A DNA stretch of 64,000 bases. Source: Paenibacillus arenosi (GTDB taxonomy: Bacteria > Bacillota > Bacilli > Paenibacillales > Paenibacillaceae). Position 1 is the stretch's first letter; every line of letters starts with the position of its first letter. Below, piece after piece: positions 25,963 to 35,029 of the stretch. Where the stretch lies: contig NZ_JACYTN010000015.1 in NCBI RefSeq assembly GCF_014841135.1, positions 48,817 to 112,816 of the forward strand, in the 5' to 3' direction. Made by a program: the position numbers and the translations under genes. Below the pieces are notes generated by a model that did not search any database, was not told the DNA's origin, and saw only the letters and a list, made by a program, of their open reading frames with translations.

Positions 25963-27927
25963 TTACTTCTCTTCTGTTGGAATAGTTGGAAGTACGCGAC
26001 GACGAATCTCGTCTTGAAGCTTCTCAACCGCCGCTTGAACAGACATGACACCAAGGTCGCCTTCACCGCGCTTACGTACGGATACAGCACCTTCGTTTTT
26101 CTCATTTTCACCTACTACGAGCATGTATGTTACCTTCTCCAGCTGTGCTTCACGGATCTTGTAGCCAAGCTTCTCATTGCGCAGATCTGCATCTACACGA
26201 ATACCAGCTTCACGCATTTGCTCTGCAACTTCTTTTGCATAAGCTTCATACGTTGGCGATACTGGAATCACTTTCGCTTGAACCGGAGCAAGCCAGAGCG
26301 GCAAGGAGCCCGCGAAGTTCTCAAGCAAGAATGCAGTCATACGCTCCATCGTACTAATGATACCGCGGTGAATAACGACAGGACGATGCTTATTGCCATC
26401 TTCCCCTACATACTCAAGCTCGAAGCGCTCAGGAAGCAAGAAATCAAGCTGAGCTGTAGACAATGTCTCTTCCTTACCAAGCGCAGTCTTGATCTGTACG
26501 TCAAGCTTCGGACCGTAGAATGCCGCTTCGCCTTCTGCTTCATAGAACGGCAAGCCAAGCTCTTCTACTACTTCACGCAGCATACGTTGGGACATTTCCC
26601 ACATCGCATCATCTTGGAAGTACTTCTCTGTATCTTGCGGATCACGGTAGGACAGACGGAAGCGATAGTCCTCGATACCGAAATCTTTGTAAACGCGTTG
26701 TATCAATTGAACAACACGAGCGAATTCTTCTTTAATTTGATCTGGACGGCAGAAAATATGTGCATCGTTCAATGTCATTGCACGTACACGATGCAAACCA
26801 GTCAAAGCTCCAGACATTTCATAACGGTGCATTGTGCCCAATTCCGCTACACGGATTGGCAATTCACGATAGCTGTGCGGCTCACTCTTGTACACCATCA
26901 TATGGTGAGGACAGTTCATTGGGCGAAGCACAAGCTCCTCGTTATCCATCGTCATTTTAGGGAACATATCTTCACTATAGTGTTCCCAGTGACCAGAGAT
27001 TTTGTACAATTCTACGTTCGCCAATACCGGCGTGTACACATGGCTGTAGCCCAAACGCTCTTCCATATCTACAATGTAGCGCTCCATCGTACGGCGCAAT
27101 GTAGCACCGTTTGGCAGCCAGATCGGTAGACCTTGTCCAACTTCACGAGAGAATGTAAATATTTTCAGTTCTTTACCAAGCTTACGATGGTCACGTTTCT
27201 TCGCTTCTTCTAGAAGGCGCAAGTACTCGTCCAATTGAGCTTTCTTCGGGAAAGCAGTACCGTAAATACGCTGAAGCATTTTGTTCTTGGAATCTCCACG
27301 CCAGTATGCACCAGCAAGGTTCAACAACTTGAACACTTTCAACTTGCTTGTAGATGGTACGTGAGATCCACGGCACAAGTCGAAGAACTCGCCTTGATCA
27401 TAAATCGTAATTTCGGAGTCTGCTGGCAAATCATTAATCAACTCAAGCTTCAAGTTGTCACCTAGCTCCTCATAAATACGAAGTGCTTCTTCGCGGGAAA
27501 CAACACGGCGGCGAACTGGCAAGTTCTCCGAAACGATGCGATCCATTTCTTTCTCGATCTTTGGCAAATCTTCAGGTGTCAACGAAATATCCATATCGAT
27601 ATCGTAGTAGAAGCCATCTTCAATAACAGGACCGATACCAAGTTTCACATTTGCATCTTTGTACAAACGTTTGATCGCTTGAGCCATCAAGTGCGCTGTA
27701 CTGTGGCGGATTACTTCTAGTCCTTCTGCGGATTCAGGCATAATAATTTCTACTGCCGCATCTGCTTCGATTGCAGTGTACAAATCAACCACTTTGCCGT
27801 CCAATTTACCAGCGACTGCATTTTTCTTCAACCCGCTGCTAATCGAAGCAGCCACATCTTCAATTGTGCTTCCTTGTGCGTATTCACGCACAGAACCATC
27901 AGGAAGCGTTACTTTTACGATAGACAT
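25963..27927 (-). CDS. thrS: Threonyl-tRNA synthetase
   Basis: Charges tRNA-Thr. 654 residues with an N-terminal TGS domain ([16 protein letters not shown]), the second additional editing domain with [10 protein letters not shown], the class II catalytic core with the zinc cysteine in RPMNCPHHM, and the C-terminal anticodon-binding domain ([11 protein letters not shown]). The ATG at 27927 is chosen because AAGGGGG lies 8 bases upstream. The frame extends 30 bases further without a ribosome site. Expression is controlled by the T-box leader just upstream. Confidence 0.97.
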   Translation of the reverse strand: MSIVKVTLPDGSVREYAQGSTIEDVAASISSGLKKNAVAGKLDGKVVDLYTAIEADAAVEIIMPESAEGLEVIRHSTAHLMAQAIKRLYKDANVKLGIGPVIEDGFYYDIDMDISLTPEDLPKIEKEMDRIVSENLPVRRRVVSREEALRIYEELGDNLKLELINDLPADSEITIYDQGEFFDLCRGSHVPSTSKLKVFKLLNLAGAYWRGDSKNKMLQRIYGTAFPKKAQLDEYLRLLEEAKKRDHRKLGKELKIFTFSREVGQGLPIWLPNGATLRRTMERYIVDMEERLGYSHVYTPVLANVELYKISGHWEHYSEDMFPKMTMDNEELVLRPMNCPHHMMVYKSEPHSYRELPIRVAELGTMHRYEMSGALTGLHRVRAMTLNDAHIFCRPDQIKEEFARVVQLIQRVYKDFGIEDYRFRLSYRDPQDTEKYFQDDAMWEMSQRMLREVVEELGLPFYEAEGEAAFYGPKLDVQIKTALGKEETLSTAQLDFLLPERFELEYVGEDGNKHRPVVIHRGIISTMERMTAFLLENFAGSLPLWLAPVQAKVIPVSPTYEAYAKEVAEQMREAGIRVDADLRNEKLGYKIREAQLEKVTYMLVVGENEKNEGAVSVRKRGEGDLGVMSVQAAVEKLQDEIRRRVLPTIPTEEK

Positions 27928-28011
27928 CTTTATATCCCCCTTATTGATGAGTCGCAAAACAGCATCATTAACGACACCGCCCTACAACATTGACTCTTCA
28001 CTACTGCACAC

Positions 28012-28362
28012 GTTAACCTTCATTAAACACACAAAAAACACCCATCCCTTAAAAAGGGACGAGTGTTGTTATATACCCGTGGTTCCACCCTCATTCAACA
28101 GCAATACGTACTCTGCACTAAACATCATACAATGTAGACCATTTGCTGCCCTTGAGTCATTCGATATCGGAAATGAACCGTCGAACGTTACTACTGATAC
28201 TAACTGAAGATGTAAAAATGCTCAGTTCGTCAGGTTCCCGCTCAAAGCTCAGAAGTGGTAAATGTAGATGTGCACCGAAAGGATTTGCAGCCTTGATCCT
28301 TCTCTCTGTACGGTTCCATTCCGCATTCATGTCTTCGTCAACGCTATAACGTATTAATATCC
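28012..28362 (-). promoter_or_regulatory. T-box riboswitch leader of thrS
   Basis: The leader reads uncharged tRNA-Thr. The T-box sequence AGGGTGGAACCACGGG lies at 28076-28091. The specifier loop has ACC (Thr) at bases 28257-28259, just before ACTTCTGAGC. The terminator hairpin with TTTTTT is at about 28029-28065. The layout parallels the pheS leader at 62 kb. Confidence 0.93.
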
Positions 28363-28365
28363 GAT

Positions 28366-28394
28366 ATTATATGTGATTCAATCAGCTAGGTCAA
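28366..28394 (-). promoter_or_regulatory. Sigma-A promoter of thrS, overlapping the ytxC 3' end
   Basis: TTGACC, 17 bases, TATAAT on the minus strand. The -35 box lies within the last codons of ytxC (stop at 28378). Confidence 0.78.
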
Positions 28395-29304
28395 GTGTTA
28401 AGCCTTTACCTGCAACAAAGAACGATTGGCACGAACTGCAATATTCACACACATCAACTCTGGCTTCAAATATTTGCTGAATCGTTTTAATGACTTGGGA
28501 CTCAGCATCTCTCGTATGGATGACAATTCGTCCTGGGGATACGTTAATGAGCGTACTCACGATCATATCCTCCATCTCCATATCACCATCAAGCATTTCC
28601 ACAATCATGCCCTCAACGACATGCATAGGCTCAAGAGGTTCCCATTTCTCATTCATCAGCTCAAATTCATGCCCACCTTTATGCACAAGATGAGCAAGTG
28701 GAATTTTCGTATCTTGGATAAACACAAAATATTTCAATAAACTGATAAATTCTTGATATTGTCGCTCCAAAATAAATTCGTCTACTGCATATTCCACTAC
28801 TTCTCGAAGCTCAGATAGATAGCTCTCCATCCGAAACCGAATAAACCCGTCTAAATGCAGTGTCGTGTATTCAGATAGGTAAGCATGAATCAGTCGAACA
28901 AGCTTTGCTTTGCGACGCTGCCTAGATTCACGTCCACCGATATCTTCAGCACCATTTAACAAATGCATGCAATATTCTTGAATTTTATCGTATTCTGATT
29001 CGTCAAGCTGCTTTACTTTGCTAATGATGGAACGAACGAGCGGTTCCTCTTTTACAGTCAATACATATTCCGCCAACGCTTGTGCTGCACGCTGCCATAC
29101 TTGCTCACCTTGTTTAGACAACTGAAATCCTGGAAGCACTCCTCTGCACGCAATCCAATCTACAGGAGAAGACTGCCCTCCCTCTTCGATCAATACGCCT
29201 TGTGGATGTGTATGTAAATCGCCCAGTTCCTGTTGTAGTAAGCCTTTTAATTGCTGCGGCTCATGATTATCAGCACGGGGAATAATGATGGTGAACAGTT
29301 CCAT
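28378..29304 (-). CDS. ytxC: YtxC-like putative sporulation protein, 308 aa
   Basis: No catalytic motif is visible. The sequence is mostly helical and charged, with a C-terminal beta-rich part and CEYCSSC near residue 285. Size, general sequence (RFRMESYLSELREVVEYAVDEF) and position directly before thrS match B. subtilis ytxC, a gene implicated in sporulation by family annotation only. AAAGGAG precedes the ATG. The thrS promoter overlaps its end. Confidence 0.8.
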   Translation of the reverse strand: MELFTIIIPRADNHEPQQLKGLLQQELGDLHTHPQGVLIEEGGQSSPVDWIACRGVLPGFQLSKQGEQVWQRAAQALAEYVLTVKEEPLVRSIISKVKQLDESEYDKIQEYCMHLLNGAEDIGGRESRQRRKAKLVRLIHAYLSEYTTLHLDGFIRFRMESYLSELREVVEYAVDEFILERQYQEFISLLKYFVFIQDTKIPLAHLVHKGGHEFELMNEKWEPLEPMHVVEGMIVEMLDGDMEMEDMIVSTLINVSPGRIVIHTRDAESQVIKTIQQIFEARVDVCEYCSSCQSFFVAGKGLTLDLAD

Positions 29305-29387
29305 GAACTCACTCCTTTCTGTTCCTTATCAGTATATGGGGGGGAACAGAGAGATATACGAAGTGGGTTTTGGCAGTATAACCAAAT

Positions 29388-29424
29388 TAAAAAGGTCTTC
29401 CAGAAATCAATCCGGAAGACCTTA
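29388..29424 (-). terminator. Terminator of mqnC
   Basis: AAGGTCTTCC and GGAAGACCTT form a stem with TTTT following on the minus strand, 32 bases after the stop. Confidence 0.85.
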
Positions 29425-29455
29425 AACCTTATACTATGCAATCCAATACATCACA

Positions 29456-30598
29456 TTAGTTCTGCATTACAAAATCGCGCTCAACATTCGTCACGTCTTC
29501 TTCAAAGACGCGCAATATATCATACTTCGTATTACGCTGTGCTGGTGTTTTGCCTGCTTCACGAATGAGACGAAGAATACTCTCGATATTTACTTTGTGA
29601 GTAGCTCCTGCTGCAGATACTACATTTTCTTCAATCATCGTACTACCAAAGTCATTACAGCCGAAGCTCAATGTCTTCTTTCCAATCTCTGGCCCCATTG
29701 TAACCCAGGAAGATTGGAAGTTCGGAATGTTATCCAAGAACAAGCGACTAATCGCTAATGTTTTCAAATACTCTTCCGGGCTAACACGCTCCGCCTTCAT
29801 ATTCGTATTGTCTGGCTGGAATGTCCAAGGAATGAACGCAAGGAATCCTTTGGAAGGATATTTCTGATCCAAGCATTCATCTTGTGCAATGCGTACCCGC
29901 TCTAAGTGAAGCGCTCGTTCTTCCATCGCTTCGCCGAACCCGATAACCATCGTAGCGGTTGTGTTCATGCCGTCACGATGCGCAGTCTGCATGACATCCA
30001 TCCAATCACGCCACGAGCCTTTTAGGCGGCTAATCTTGCGACGTGTACGGTCATCAAGAATCTCGGCACCGCCGCCAGGCAAAGAATCAAGGCCAGCTTC
30101 ATGAATTTGTCGCACGACTTCTTCTAATGACAGCCCATCAGATACTTCCTTCATCTTCATAATCTCAGCAGGAGAGAAGGAATGCATCGTAATGTTCGGG
30201 AAACGAACTTTGATCTCTTTAAGCAAATCCGTATAATACGAGAACGGCAAATTCGGGTTCGTTCCACCCTGCATTAATATCTCGGTACCGCCAACGTCAA
30301 TTGTCTCTTGAATCTTTTGGAAAATAACTTCATCAGGAAGGACATATCCTTCTCCCGACTTCGGTGAGCGATAGAACGCACAGAAGCGACAAAATACATC
30401 ACACACGTTTGTGTAGTTAATGTTCCGTCCAATAACAAAGGTTGTAATTGGATCTGGATGCCACTTCTCCATCATTTTATTGGCTGCGTAGCCCATCTTC
30501 TCTATTTGGTCGGATTCAAACAGCGTGACACACTCATCCGTATCTATGCGTTCGCCGCGCAAAGCCTTGTCTAAAATGCGGTCAATCGATGAACTCAT
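29456..30598 (-). CDS. mqnC: Radical SAM cyclic dehypoxanthinyl futalosine synthase
   Basis: Third step of the futalosine route to menaquinone. The radical SAM cluster motif is CDVFCRFC preceded by NYTN, the MqnC/MqnE family pattern. QGGTNPNLPFSYY, LPGGGAEIL, GFGEAMEERALHLERVR and AFIPWTFQPDNT fit MqnC rather than MqnE. The ATG at 30598 has AGAGGAAGTGA upstream; a GTG 12 bases before it overlaps that site. Other mqn genes are not in the window. Single-gene transcript. Confidence 0.88.
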   Translation of the reverse strand: MSSSIDRILDKALRGERIDTDECVTLFESDQIEKMGYAANKMMEKWHPDPITTFVIGRNINYTNVCDVFCRFCAFYRSPKSGEGYVLPDEVIFQKIQETIDVGGTEILMQGGTNPNLPFSYYTDLLKEIKVRFPNITMHSFSPAEIMKMKEVSDGLSLEEVVRQIHEAGLDSLPGGGAEILDDRTRRKISRLKGSWRDWMDVMQTAHRDGMNTTATMVIGFGEAMEERALHLERVRIAQDECLDQKYPSKGFLAFIPWTFQPDNTNMKAERVSPEEYLKTLAISRLFLDNIPNFQSSWVTMGPEIGKKTLSFGCNDFGSTMIEENVVSAAGATHKVNIESILRLIREAGKTPAQRNTKYDILRVFEEDVTNVERDFVMQN

Positions 30599-30764
30599 CG
30601 TTACCGTCACTTCCTCTCATGTTAGGATGTACGGAGACGACAGAAACAATCTGCCGAACATGAATGTTAACGTGCAGGTTGGTATATGACCCTGATGTCG
30701 CGGGTCTATTTCGATTCCATAAACCAAGCCTGCCTTTCCTTCATCCTATCATAGATTTCTTTAT

Positions 30765-30840
30765 AAAAATACCCCTCCCATCCCTTTCAAAACGTCATTT
30801 TGGTGTCAACTTTTCCATATATAAAAGGGGTGGAGGGGCT
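30765..30840 (-). terminator. Terminator of the metA-metI-metC operon
   Basis: The long stem CCCCTCC/GGAGGGG, continuing with CCCTTT/AAAGGG, is followed by TATTTTTA on the minus strand, 16 bases after the metC stop. Confidence 0.8.
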
Positions 30841-30855
30841 GTATTCAATTGATTA

Positions 30856-32013
30856 TTACTTAGACAAGGACAAAGCTTGATCCAAATCTGCAATCAAATC
30901 ATCAATATGTTCCAAGCCAACAGAGAAGCGAAGTACTCCGTCGGTAATGCCTCGCTCAGCTCTGACATGCGGAGGCATAGCGGCATGTGACATCATAGCC
31001 GGATATGACAAAATACTTTCCACAGCTCCAAGGCTCACTGCTACAAGCGGTAGCTGTACAGCATTAAGCACTTGCTTCGCACGCTCACCTGAACCAACAT
31101 CGAACGATACAACTGCACCATATCCTAGCGATTGACGCTCATGAATTGCTCTGCCTGGATGATTCGGCAAGCCTGGATAAAAGACTTGCGTAATATCGTT
31201 CCGCTCACTCAGCCATTGTGCTAGCTTCCCCGCGCTTGTCTCGCTGTGGCGCATGCGAGCTTCAAGTGTCTTCATCCCGCGCATAAGCAGCCAGCTGTCT
31301 TGAACACCTAACACGGTGCCTAGACCATTTTGTAGCATTTTCACACGCTCCCCTAGCTCTTCATCGTTCGTCACTGCTAAGCCTGCTAACACATCACTGT
31401 GCCCACCAAGGAATTTGGTTGCGCTATGAAGAACGATATCGACGCCATGCTCAATTGGGCGTTGGTGATATGGTGTCATAAAGGTATTATCGAGCAGCGT
31501 CAACAACCCTTTCGACTTCGCCCATGCGGTAACAGCAGCAATATCCGTAATTTTCAATGTAGGATTAGATGGTGTTTCCATATAAATTGCTTTTGTATTT
31601 GAACGATAGGCAGCTTCGACTTGATTCAGATCTGTCATATCCACAAAAGTCGTTTCAATTTGCATCCGATCAAGAATAGAAGTTAATAAACGATAGGTAC
31701 CGCCATATACATCCTCTGTCACGATCACATGATCTCCAGCCGACAACAGCAGCAGTGTAGAAGAAATGGCCGCCATACCAGATGCAAATGCGAATCCACG
31801 TGTCCCGCCTTCTAGCAGGGCGATATATCCTTCCAACGCCTCGCGTGTCGGATTGCCGGAACGAGAATAATCATGAGCAGGAGGATTAAATATATCTTCA
31901 TGATGGAATGTACTCGCTTGATATATCGGTACACTTGATGCACCTGTATGCTCGCAAACTTCTTTGCCAAAGTGAATGAGCTTCGTAGAAAATTGATTGT
32001 GATCGCGGCTCAT
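30856..32013 (-). CDS. metC: Cystathionine beta-lyase (MetC-type PLP enzyme)
   Basis: Cleaves cystathionine to homocysteine in methionine synthesis. Cys/Met-metabolism PLP fold, 385 residues: SRSGNPTREALE, FASGMAAIS, ETPSNPTLKITDI, and PLP lysine in HSATKFLGGHSDV. It follows the sister gene by 2 bases in the order metA-metI-metC, as metI-metC (yjcI-yjcJ) in B. subtilis. The beta- versus gamma-lyase choice rests on this context. AAGGGG precedes the ATG. Confidence 0.88.
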   Translation of the reverse strand: MSRDHNQFSTKLIHFGKEVCEHTGASSVPIYQASTFHHEDIFNPPAHDYSRSGNPTREALEGYIALLEGGTRGFAFASGMAAISSTLLLLSAGDHVIVTEDVYGGTYRLLTSILDRMQIETTFVDMTDLNQVEAAYRSNTKAIYMETPSNPTLKITDIAAVTAWAKSKGLLTLLDNTFMTPYHQRPIEHGVDIVLHSATKFLGGHSDVLAGLAVTNDEELGERVKMLQNGLGTVLGVQDSWLLMRGMKTLEARMRHSETSAGKLAQWLSERNDITQVFYPGLPNHPGRAIHERQSLGYGAVVSFDVGSGERAKQVLNAVQLPLVAVSLGAVESILSYPAMMSHAAMPPHVRAERGITDGVLRFSVGLEHIDDLIADLDQALSLSK

Positions 32014-32015
32014 AC

Positions 32016-33251
32016 CTACACCCCTTTTCCTTCGGCAGCAGGTTCTTTTGCATCAACTGAAACTGAATCAAGCTCGGCTATTTCTGCCTTCGCTTTGCTC
32101 AACGCTTGGTCAAGATCCGCAATAAGGTCATCTATATGTTCAATGCCGACAGAGAAGCGCAGCAATCGATCGTCTACACCAATGGCTTCACGAATCTCTT
32201 GCGGGATGTCAGCATGTGTTTGGACAGCCGGGTATGTCATCAACGATTCCACTCCGCCGAGACTCTCTGCGAAAGCAATTAATCGAATATGACGCAAAAT
32301 AGGCTCCACATAACGAGCGTCTTTTAACCGGAATGAGAAGATACCCGTATTACCAGAAGATTGGCTCTGCTGAATCTCATATCCAGGATGATCTTCTAGT
32401 GCGGGATAATACACGGCATCGACGGATTCATGATCACGAAGCCACACTGCCAACCTTGTTGCATTGTATTCATGGCGCTCCATTCGAATGGCAAGCGTCT
32501 TCATACCACGCATTAATTGATAGGCATCAGTTGGGCTTAATGTAGCTCCGATGGAATTGTGCAAGAACGCTATCTCCTCAGACAGTTCCTTACCTTTTGT
32601 TACAATTAATCCTGCGAGTACATCATTATGGCCGCCCAAATATTTTGTCGCGCTATGTACGACAATATCAGCCCCCTGCTCTATTGGACGTTGGAAAAAT
32701 GGAGTAAGCAAGGTATTGTCTACGATTGTGAGCAAGTTGTGCGACTTTGCCCACTTTGCAACAGCTTCTACATCCGTAATCATCATCAATGGGTTTGTAG
32801 GTGTCTCGATTACAACTGCCTTTGTAGCTGGCGTACGCACAGCCTCCATTGCTTCGATATCATTGGTATCTACATAGGAAGCATCTACACCAAAGCGCTT
32901 CATAATGCGCTCTAGCAAGCGATACGTACCTCCGTACAAGTCTAAGGAAACGATCAAATGATCGCCTTGGCTGAAAAGGGCAAAGACGGTCTGAAGCGCC
33001 GCCATGCCCGAACTACAGGCAAAGCCTGCATCTCCACGCTCTAACAATGCTGCTGCATCCTCAAGCACAGAACGAGTTGGATTTTTCGTACGCGTATAGT
33101 CGAATCCCGTACTTTGACCAAGACGCGGGTGACGGTAAGCTGTCGCATGATAGATCGGAAAGTTCACCGCACCTGTCTTTGGCTCTGCAATCGAGCCGAT
33201 TTGCGCTAACTGACTTTCAATTTTATATCCATTCTCATCACGTTCAATCAT
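32016..33251 (-). CDS. metI: Cystathionine gamma-synthase / O-acetylhomoserine thiolyase (MetI-type)
   Basis: PLP enzyme joining O-acetylhomoserine with cysteine or sulfide. 411 residues with [38 protein letters not shown] lysine in [13 protein letters not shown], and a C-terminal extension after [10 protein letters not shown] that the metC product lacks. The start ATG overlaps the metA stop (ATGA). The substrate fits the acetyl-type MetA encoded just upstream. Confidence 0.88.
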   Translation of the reverse strand: MIERDENGYKIESQLAQIGSIAEPKTGAVNFPIYHATAYRHPRLGQSTGFDYTRTKNPTRSVLEDAAALLERGDAGFACSSGMAALQTVFALFSQGDHLIVSLDLYGGTYRLLERIMKRFGVDASYVDTNDIEAMEAVRTPATKAVVIETPTNPLMMITDVEAVAKWAKSHNLLTIVDNTLLTPFFQRPIEQGADIVVHSATKYLGGHNDVLAGLIVTKGKELSEEIAFLHNSIGATLSPTDAYQLMRGMKTLAIRMERHEYNATRLAVWLRDHESVDAVYYPALEDHPGYEIQQSQSSGNTGIFSFRLKDARYVEPILRHIRLIAFAESLGGVESLMTYPAVQTHADIPQEIREAIGVDDRLLRFSVGIEHIDDLIADLDQALSKAKAEIAELDSVSVDAKEPAAEGKGV

Positions 33252-34192
33252 TTTGCTCCCGCTCCTTCCATTCGATCAGCTGTCACACCAAGTTGAAATG
33301 GCGTCTCTTGGTAGACATAGTAGTTCAACCAGTTCGAAAATAACAAATTCGCATGCGCTCTCCATGTAGAATAAGGGCGCTTTGTCGGATCATCTTTCGG
33401 GTAATAGTTCACCGGAATGTCCATTGCCATGCCTTTTTGAATATCACGGTCATATTCCCATTTCAACGTTTCCGCGTCATATTCGGAATGACCTGTAACA
33501 AACACTTGCTTACCGTCTTTGCTAGCCGCCAAATACACGCCTGCTTCTTCAGACGTAGATATGAGTTCCAAGCCTGGCACTTTTTCCATATCTTCAACAC
33601 GAACTTCTGTATGACGAGATTGCGGCACGAAGAACTGCTCGTCGAAGCCACGAGTTAAGCGGACATTTTGAGTACAGAGTGTATGGTTAAATACACCGAA
33701 ACATTTCTTCTCCAACGGATGTTTAGGAACGCCAAAGTGGTAATACAACCCTGCTTGAGAAGCCCAACAGATGTGCAGCGTCGATGTTACATGGTGTTTA
33801 GACCATTCCATGATCTTGCATAGCTCCTGCCAATAGGTCACCTCGTGGAATTCCAGCTGTTCTACCGGAGCTCCCGTAATAACTAGGCCATCGAACAATT
33901 CATCCTGTATATCTTCAAATGTTTTGTAAAACAATGATAGATGCTCAGCAGATGTATTTTTAGAAGTATGTGTTGCAGGATGGAGCAATGTAACATCGAC
34001 TTGCAGCGGGGTATTTCCTATTAATCTCAACAACTGCGTCTCCGTCGTTTCCTTGGTTGGCATCAAGTTCAAAATGATAATCTTCAGAGGTCGAATATCT
34101 TGTTGATAAGCACGTGTCTCATCCATCACAAAAATATTCTCTTGGGACAAAACTTCTTTAGCCGGCAAATGATCAGGAACTTTAATGGGCAT
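33248..34192 (-). CDS. metA: Homoserine O-acetyltransferase, MetA family
   Basis: Commits homoserine to methionine. 314 residues with catalytic Cys142 in HICWASQAG and the sequence [16 protein letters not shown]. Residue 111 is Glu, which in the MetA family correlates with use of acetyl-CoA rather than succinyl-CoA (B. cereus MetA), so acetyltransferase is the better call despite the common succinyltransferase annotation. AGGAGG lies 8 bases before the ATG. First gene of the metA-metI-metC operon, downstream of a SAM riboswitch. Confidence 0.94.
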   Translation of the reverse strand: MPIKVPDHLPAKEVLSQENIFVMDETRAYQQDIRPLKIIILNLMPTKETTETQLLRLIGNTPLQVDVTLLHPATHTSKNTSAEHLSLFYKTFEDIQDELFDGLVITGAPVEQLEFHEVTYWQELCKIMEWSKHHVTSTLHICWASQAGLYYHFGVPKHPLEKKCFGVFNHTLCTQNVRLTRGFDEQFFVPQSRHTEVRVEDMEKVPGLELISTSEEAGVYLAASKDGKQVFVTGHSEYDAETLKWEYDRDIQKGMAMDIPVNYYPKDDPTKRPYSTWRAHANLLFSNWLNYYVYQETPFQLGVTADRMEGAGAK

Positions 34193-34284
34193 AGCAAAAA
34201 CCTCCTAAATCGATATGTCGTCCCTCATCTTGGACACCATGTTTTGCACAATCTGTTTAGAGGAGAAGTCACGGTGGTAAATGA

Positions 34285-34478
34285 AACAAAAAAGACCTTT
34301 CTCTAGTAAGAAAGGTCGCTACTTATACATACTTGCGCCTCTCTCATCTCTCAGAACGACCAAATGTCTGTGACATCGGTATTCTGCAAGAATTAGCACC
34401 GCTGCGTTTCGCAATTGCTAACGCCGGTTGCCGGGTATCATCGGGCTTGTCCCTCCACCTACTCTTGATAAGATTGCA
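34285..34478 (-). promoter_or_regulatory. SAM-I (S-box) riboswitch with terminator, upstream of metA
   Basis: On the minus strand the aptamer begins CTTATCAAGAGTAGGTGGAG and contains GATGATACCCGGCAACC and GGTGCTAATTCTTGC, the conserved S-box blocks. The expression platform ends in GACCTTTCT and AGAAAGGTC followed by TTTTTTG (34285-34317). Binding of S-adenosylmethionine stops transcription. Confidence 0.97.
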
Positions 34479-34515
34479 TATGTTATGGAATTGTCTTCAT
34501 GTGGACTTGGTAATA

Positions 34516-34544
34516 ATTTAAAGCATGGGAAATGATTCCGTCAA
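34516..34544 (-). promoter_or_regulatory. Promoter of the metA operon
   Basis: TTGACG, 17 bases, TTAAAT on the minus strand, about 35 bases before the riboswitch aptamer. Confidence 0.65.
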
Positions 34545-34573
34545 GGGGGAAGAACCAAAAATCGTAAAAAATC

Positions 34574-34590
34574 ATACAGTACTACTGTAT
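34574..34590. promoter_or_regulatory. Perfect 17-base palindrome between metA and corA transcripts
   Basis: ATACAGTA-C-TACTGTAT is a perfect palindrome flanked by an outer inverted repeat (ATCGTAA at 34561 and TTACGAAT at 34593). It is upstream of both divergent promoters. Candidate operator; the minus strand also reads as a weak stem followed by TTTTTT. Confidence 0.45.
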
Positions 34591-34651
34591 ACTTACGAAT
34601 TTTCCAAGCACATCTGTAACGGAATATACGTAGTTGGCATTTGTTTAGTTC

Positions 34652-34681
34652 TTGAAACTAGGCAATCAAGGCGTATATACT
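34652..34681 (+). promoter_or_regulatory. Candidate promoter of corA
   Basis: TTGAAA, 18 bases, TATACT. It implies a 5' leader of about 340 bases for corA. Confidence 0.55.
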
Positions 34682-34725
34682 AGACAAGTGCCAGATGACT
34701 ATCCAACTGCACAAATATGAGGAAA

Positions 34726-34875
34726 GACACAAATAACAGAGGTGAGTTCGCATGGAAGGCGACCCGAGGATAAGCAGTCGCGATTACGGACAACCGAATA
34801 TGACGATTCGACGAGGACGTGCTGCATTTGCACACGGTTGTCGTCCAATGTTCGTGGGCACATTATGTTTGTGTC
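34726..34875 (+). ncRNA. Structured corA leader RNA (candidate cis-regulatory element)
   Basis: GACACAAATA at 34726 pairs with TATGTTTGTGTC ending at 34875 (10 base pairs, one G-U), enclosing further helices: GCGAC/GTCGC (34759-34763 with 34777-34781), GACAACCG/CGGTTGTC (34789-34796 with 34835-34842) and GTGC/GCAC (34819-34822 with 34830-34833). AGGTGA at 34740 can instead pair with TCACCT at 34874, which competes with the outer helix. It does not resemble the M-box magnesium riboswitch by eye. No covariation could be tested. Confidence 0.45.
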
Positions 34876-34889
34876 ACCTTTATGCTTAG
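34752..34889 (+). CDS. 45-codon leader ORF upstream of corA
   Basis: ATG at 34752 is preceded by GAGGTGA with a 6-base spacer, a good ribosome site. The predicted peptide starts MEGDPRISSR, is rich in Arg and Gly in the middle and ends with the cysteine-containing GTLCLCHLYA. The frame lies entirely within the structured corA leader, so translation would reshape the RNA. This recalls Mg-responsive leader ORFs of enteric corA/mgtA, though there is no sequence similarity I can claim. A second frame (34905-35009) follows without a ribosome site. Confidence 0.5.
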   Translation: MEGDPRISSRDYGQPNMTIRRGRAAFAHGCRPMFVGTLCLCHLYA

Positions 34890-35029
34890 TCTGATTACTC
34901 ATCCATGATTAAATGTATTGTTTCTGTATTTAAGCGTAGGCAAGACGAACGGACCGACATCACTCCGGATGAATCGTCAAGTACAAGACGACACAAGCTA
35001 CCAATGTAAGGTGGCAAGAAGGAGTGATT

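Noticed and set aside
26014..27129. 371-codon plus-strand open frame opposite thrS
   Set aside because: It lies fully antisense to a well-conserved gene, has no ribosome site, and its translation is low-complexity in Cys, His and Arg, as expected from the codon bias of the opposite strand.
30664..30852. 62-codon plus-strand frame after mqnC
   Set aside because: No ribosome site; it overlaps the metC terminator stem on the opposite strand.
34726..34875. M-box magnesium riboswitch upstream of corA
   Set aside because: The conserved M-box blocks I know could not be aligned beyond a short AGGTGAG, so the element is reported only as an unassigned structured leader.
34699..34902. 67-codon minus-strand frame opposite the corA leader
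   Set aside because: No ribosome site, and the plus strand has the better supported leader ORF and promoter.
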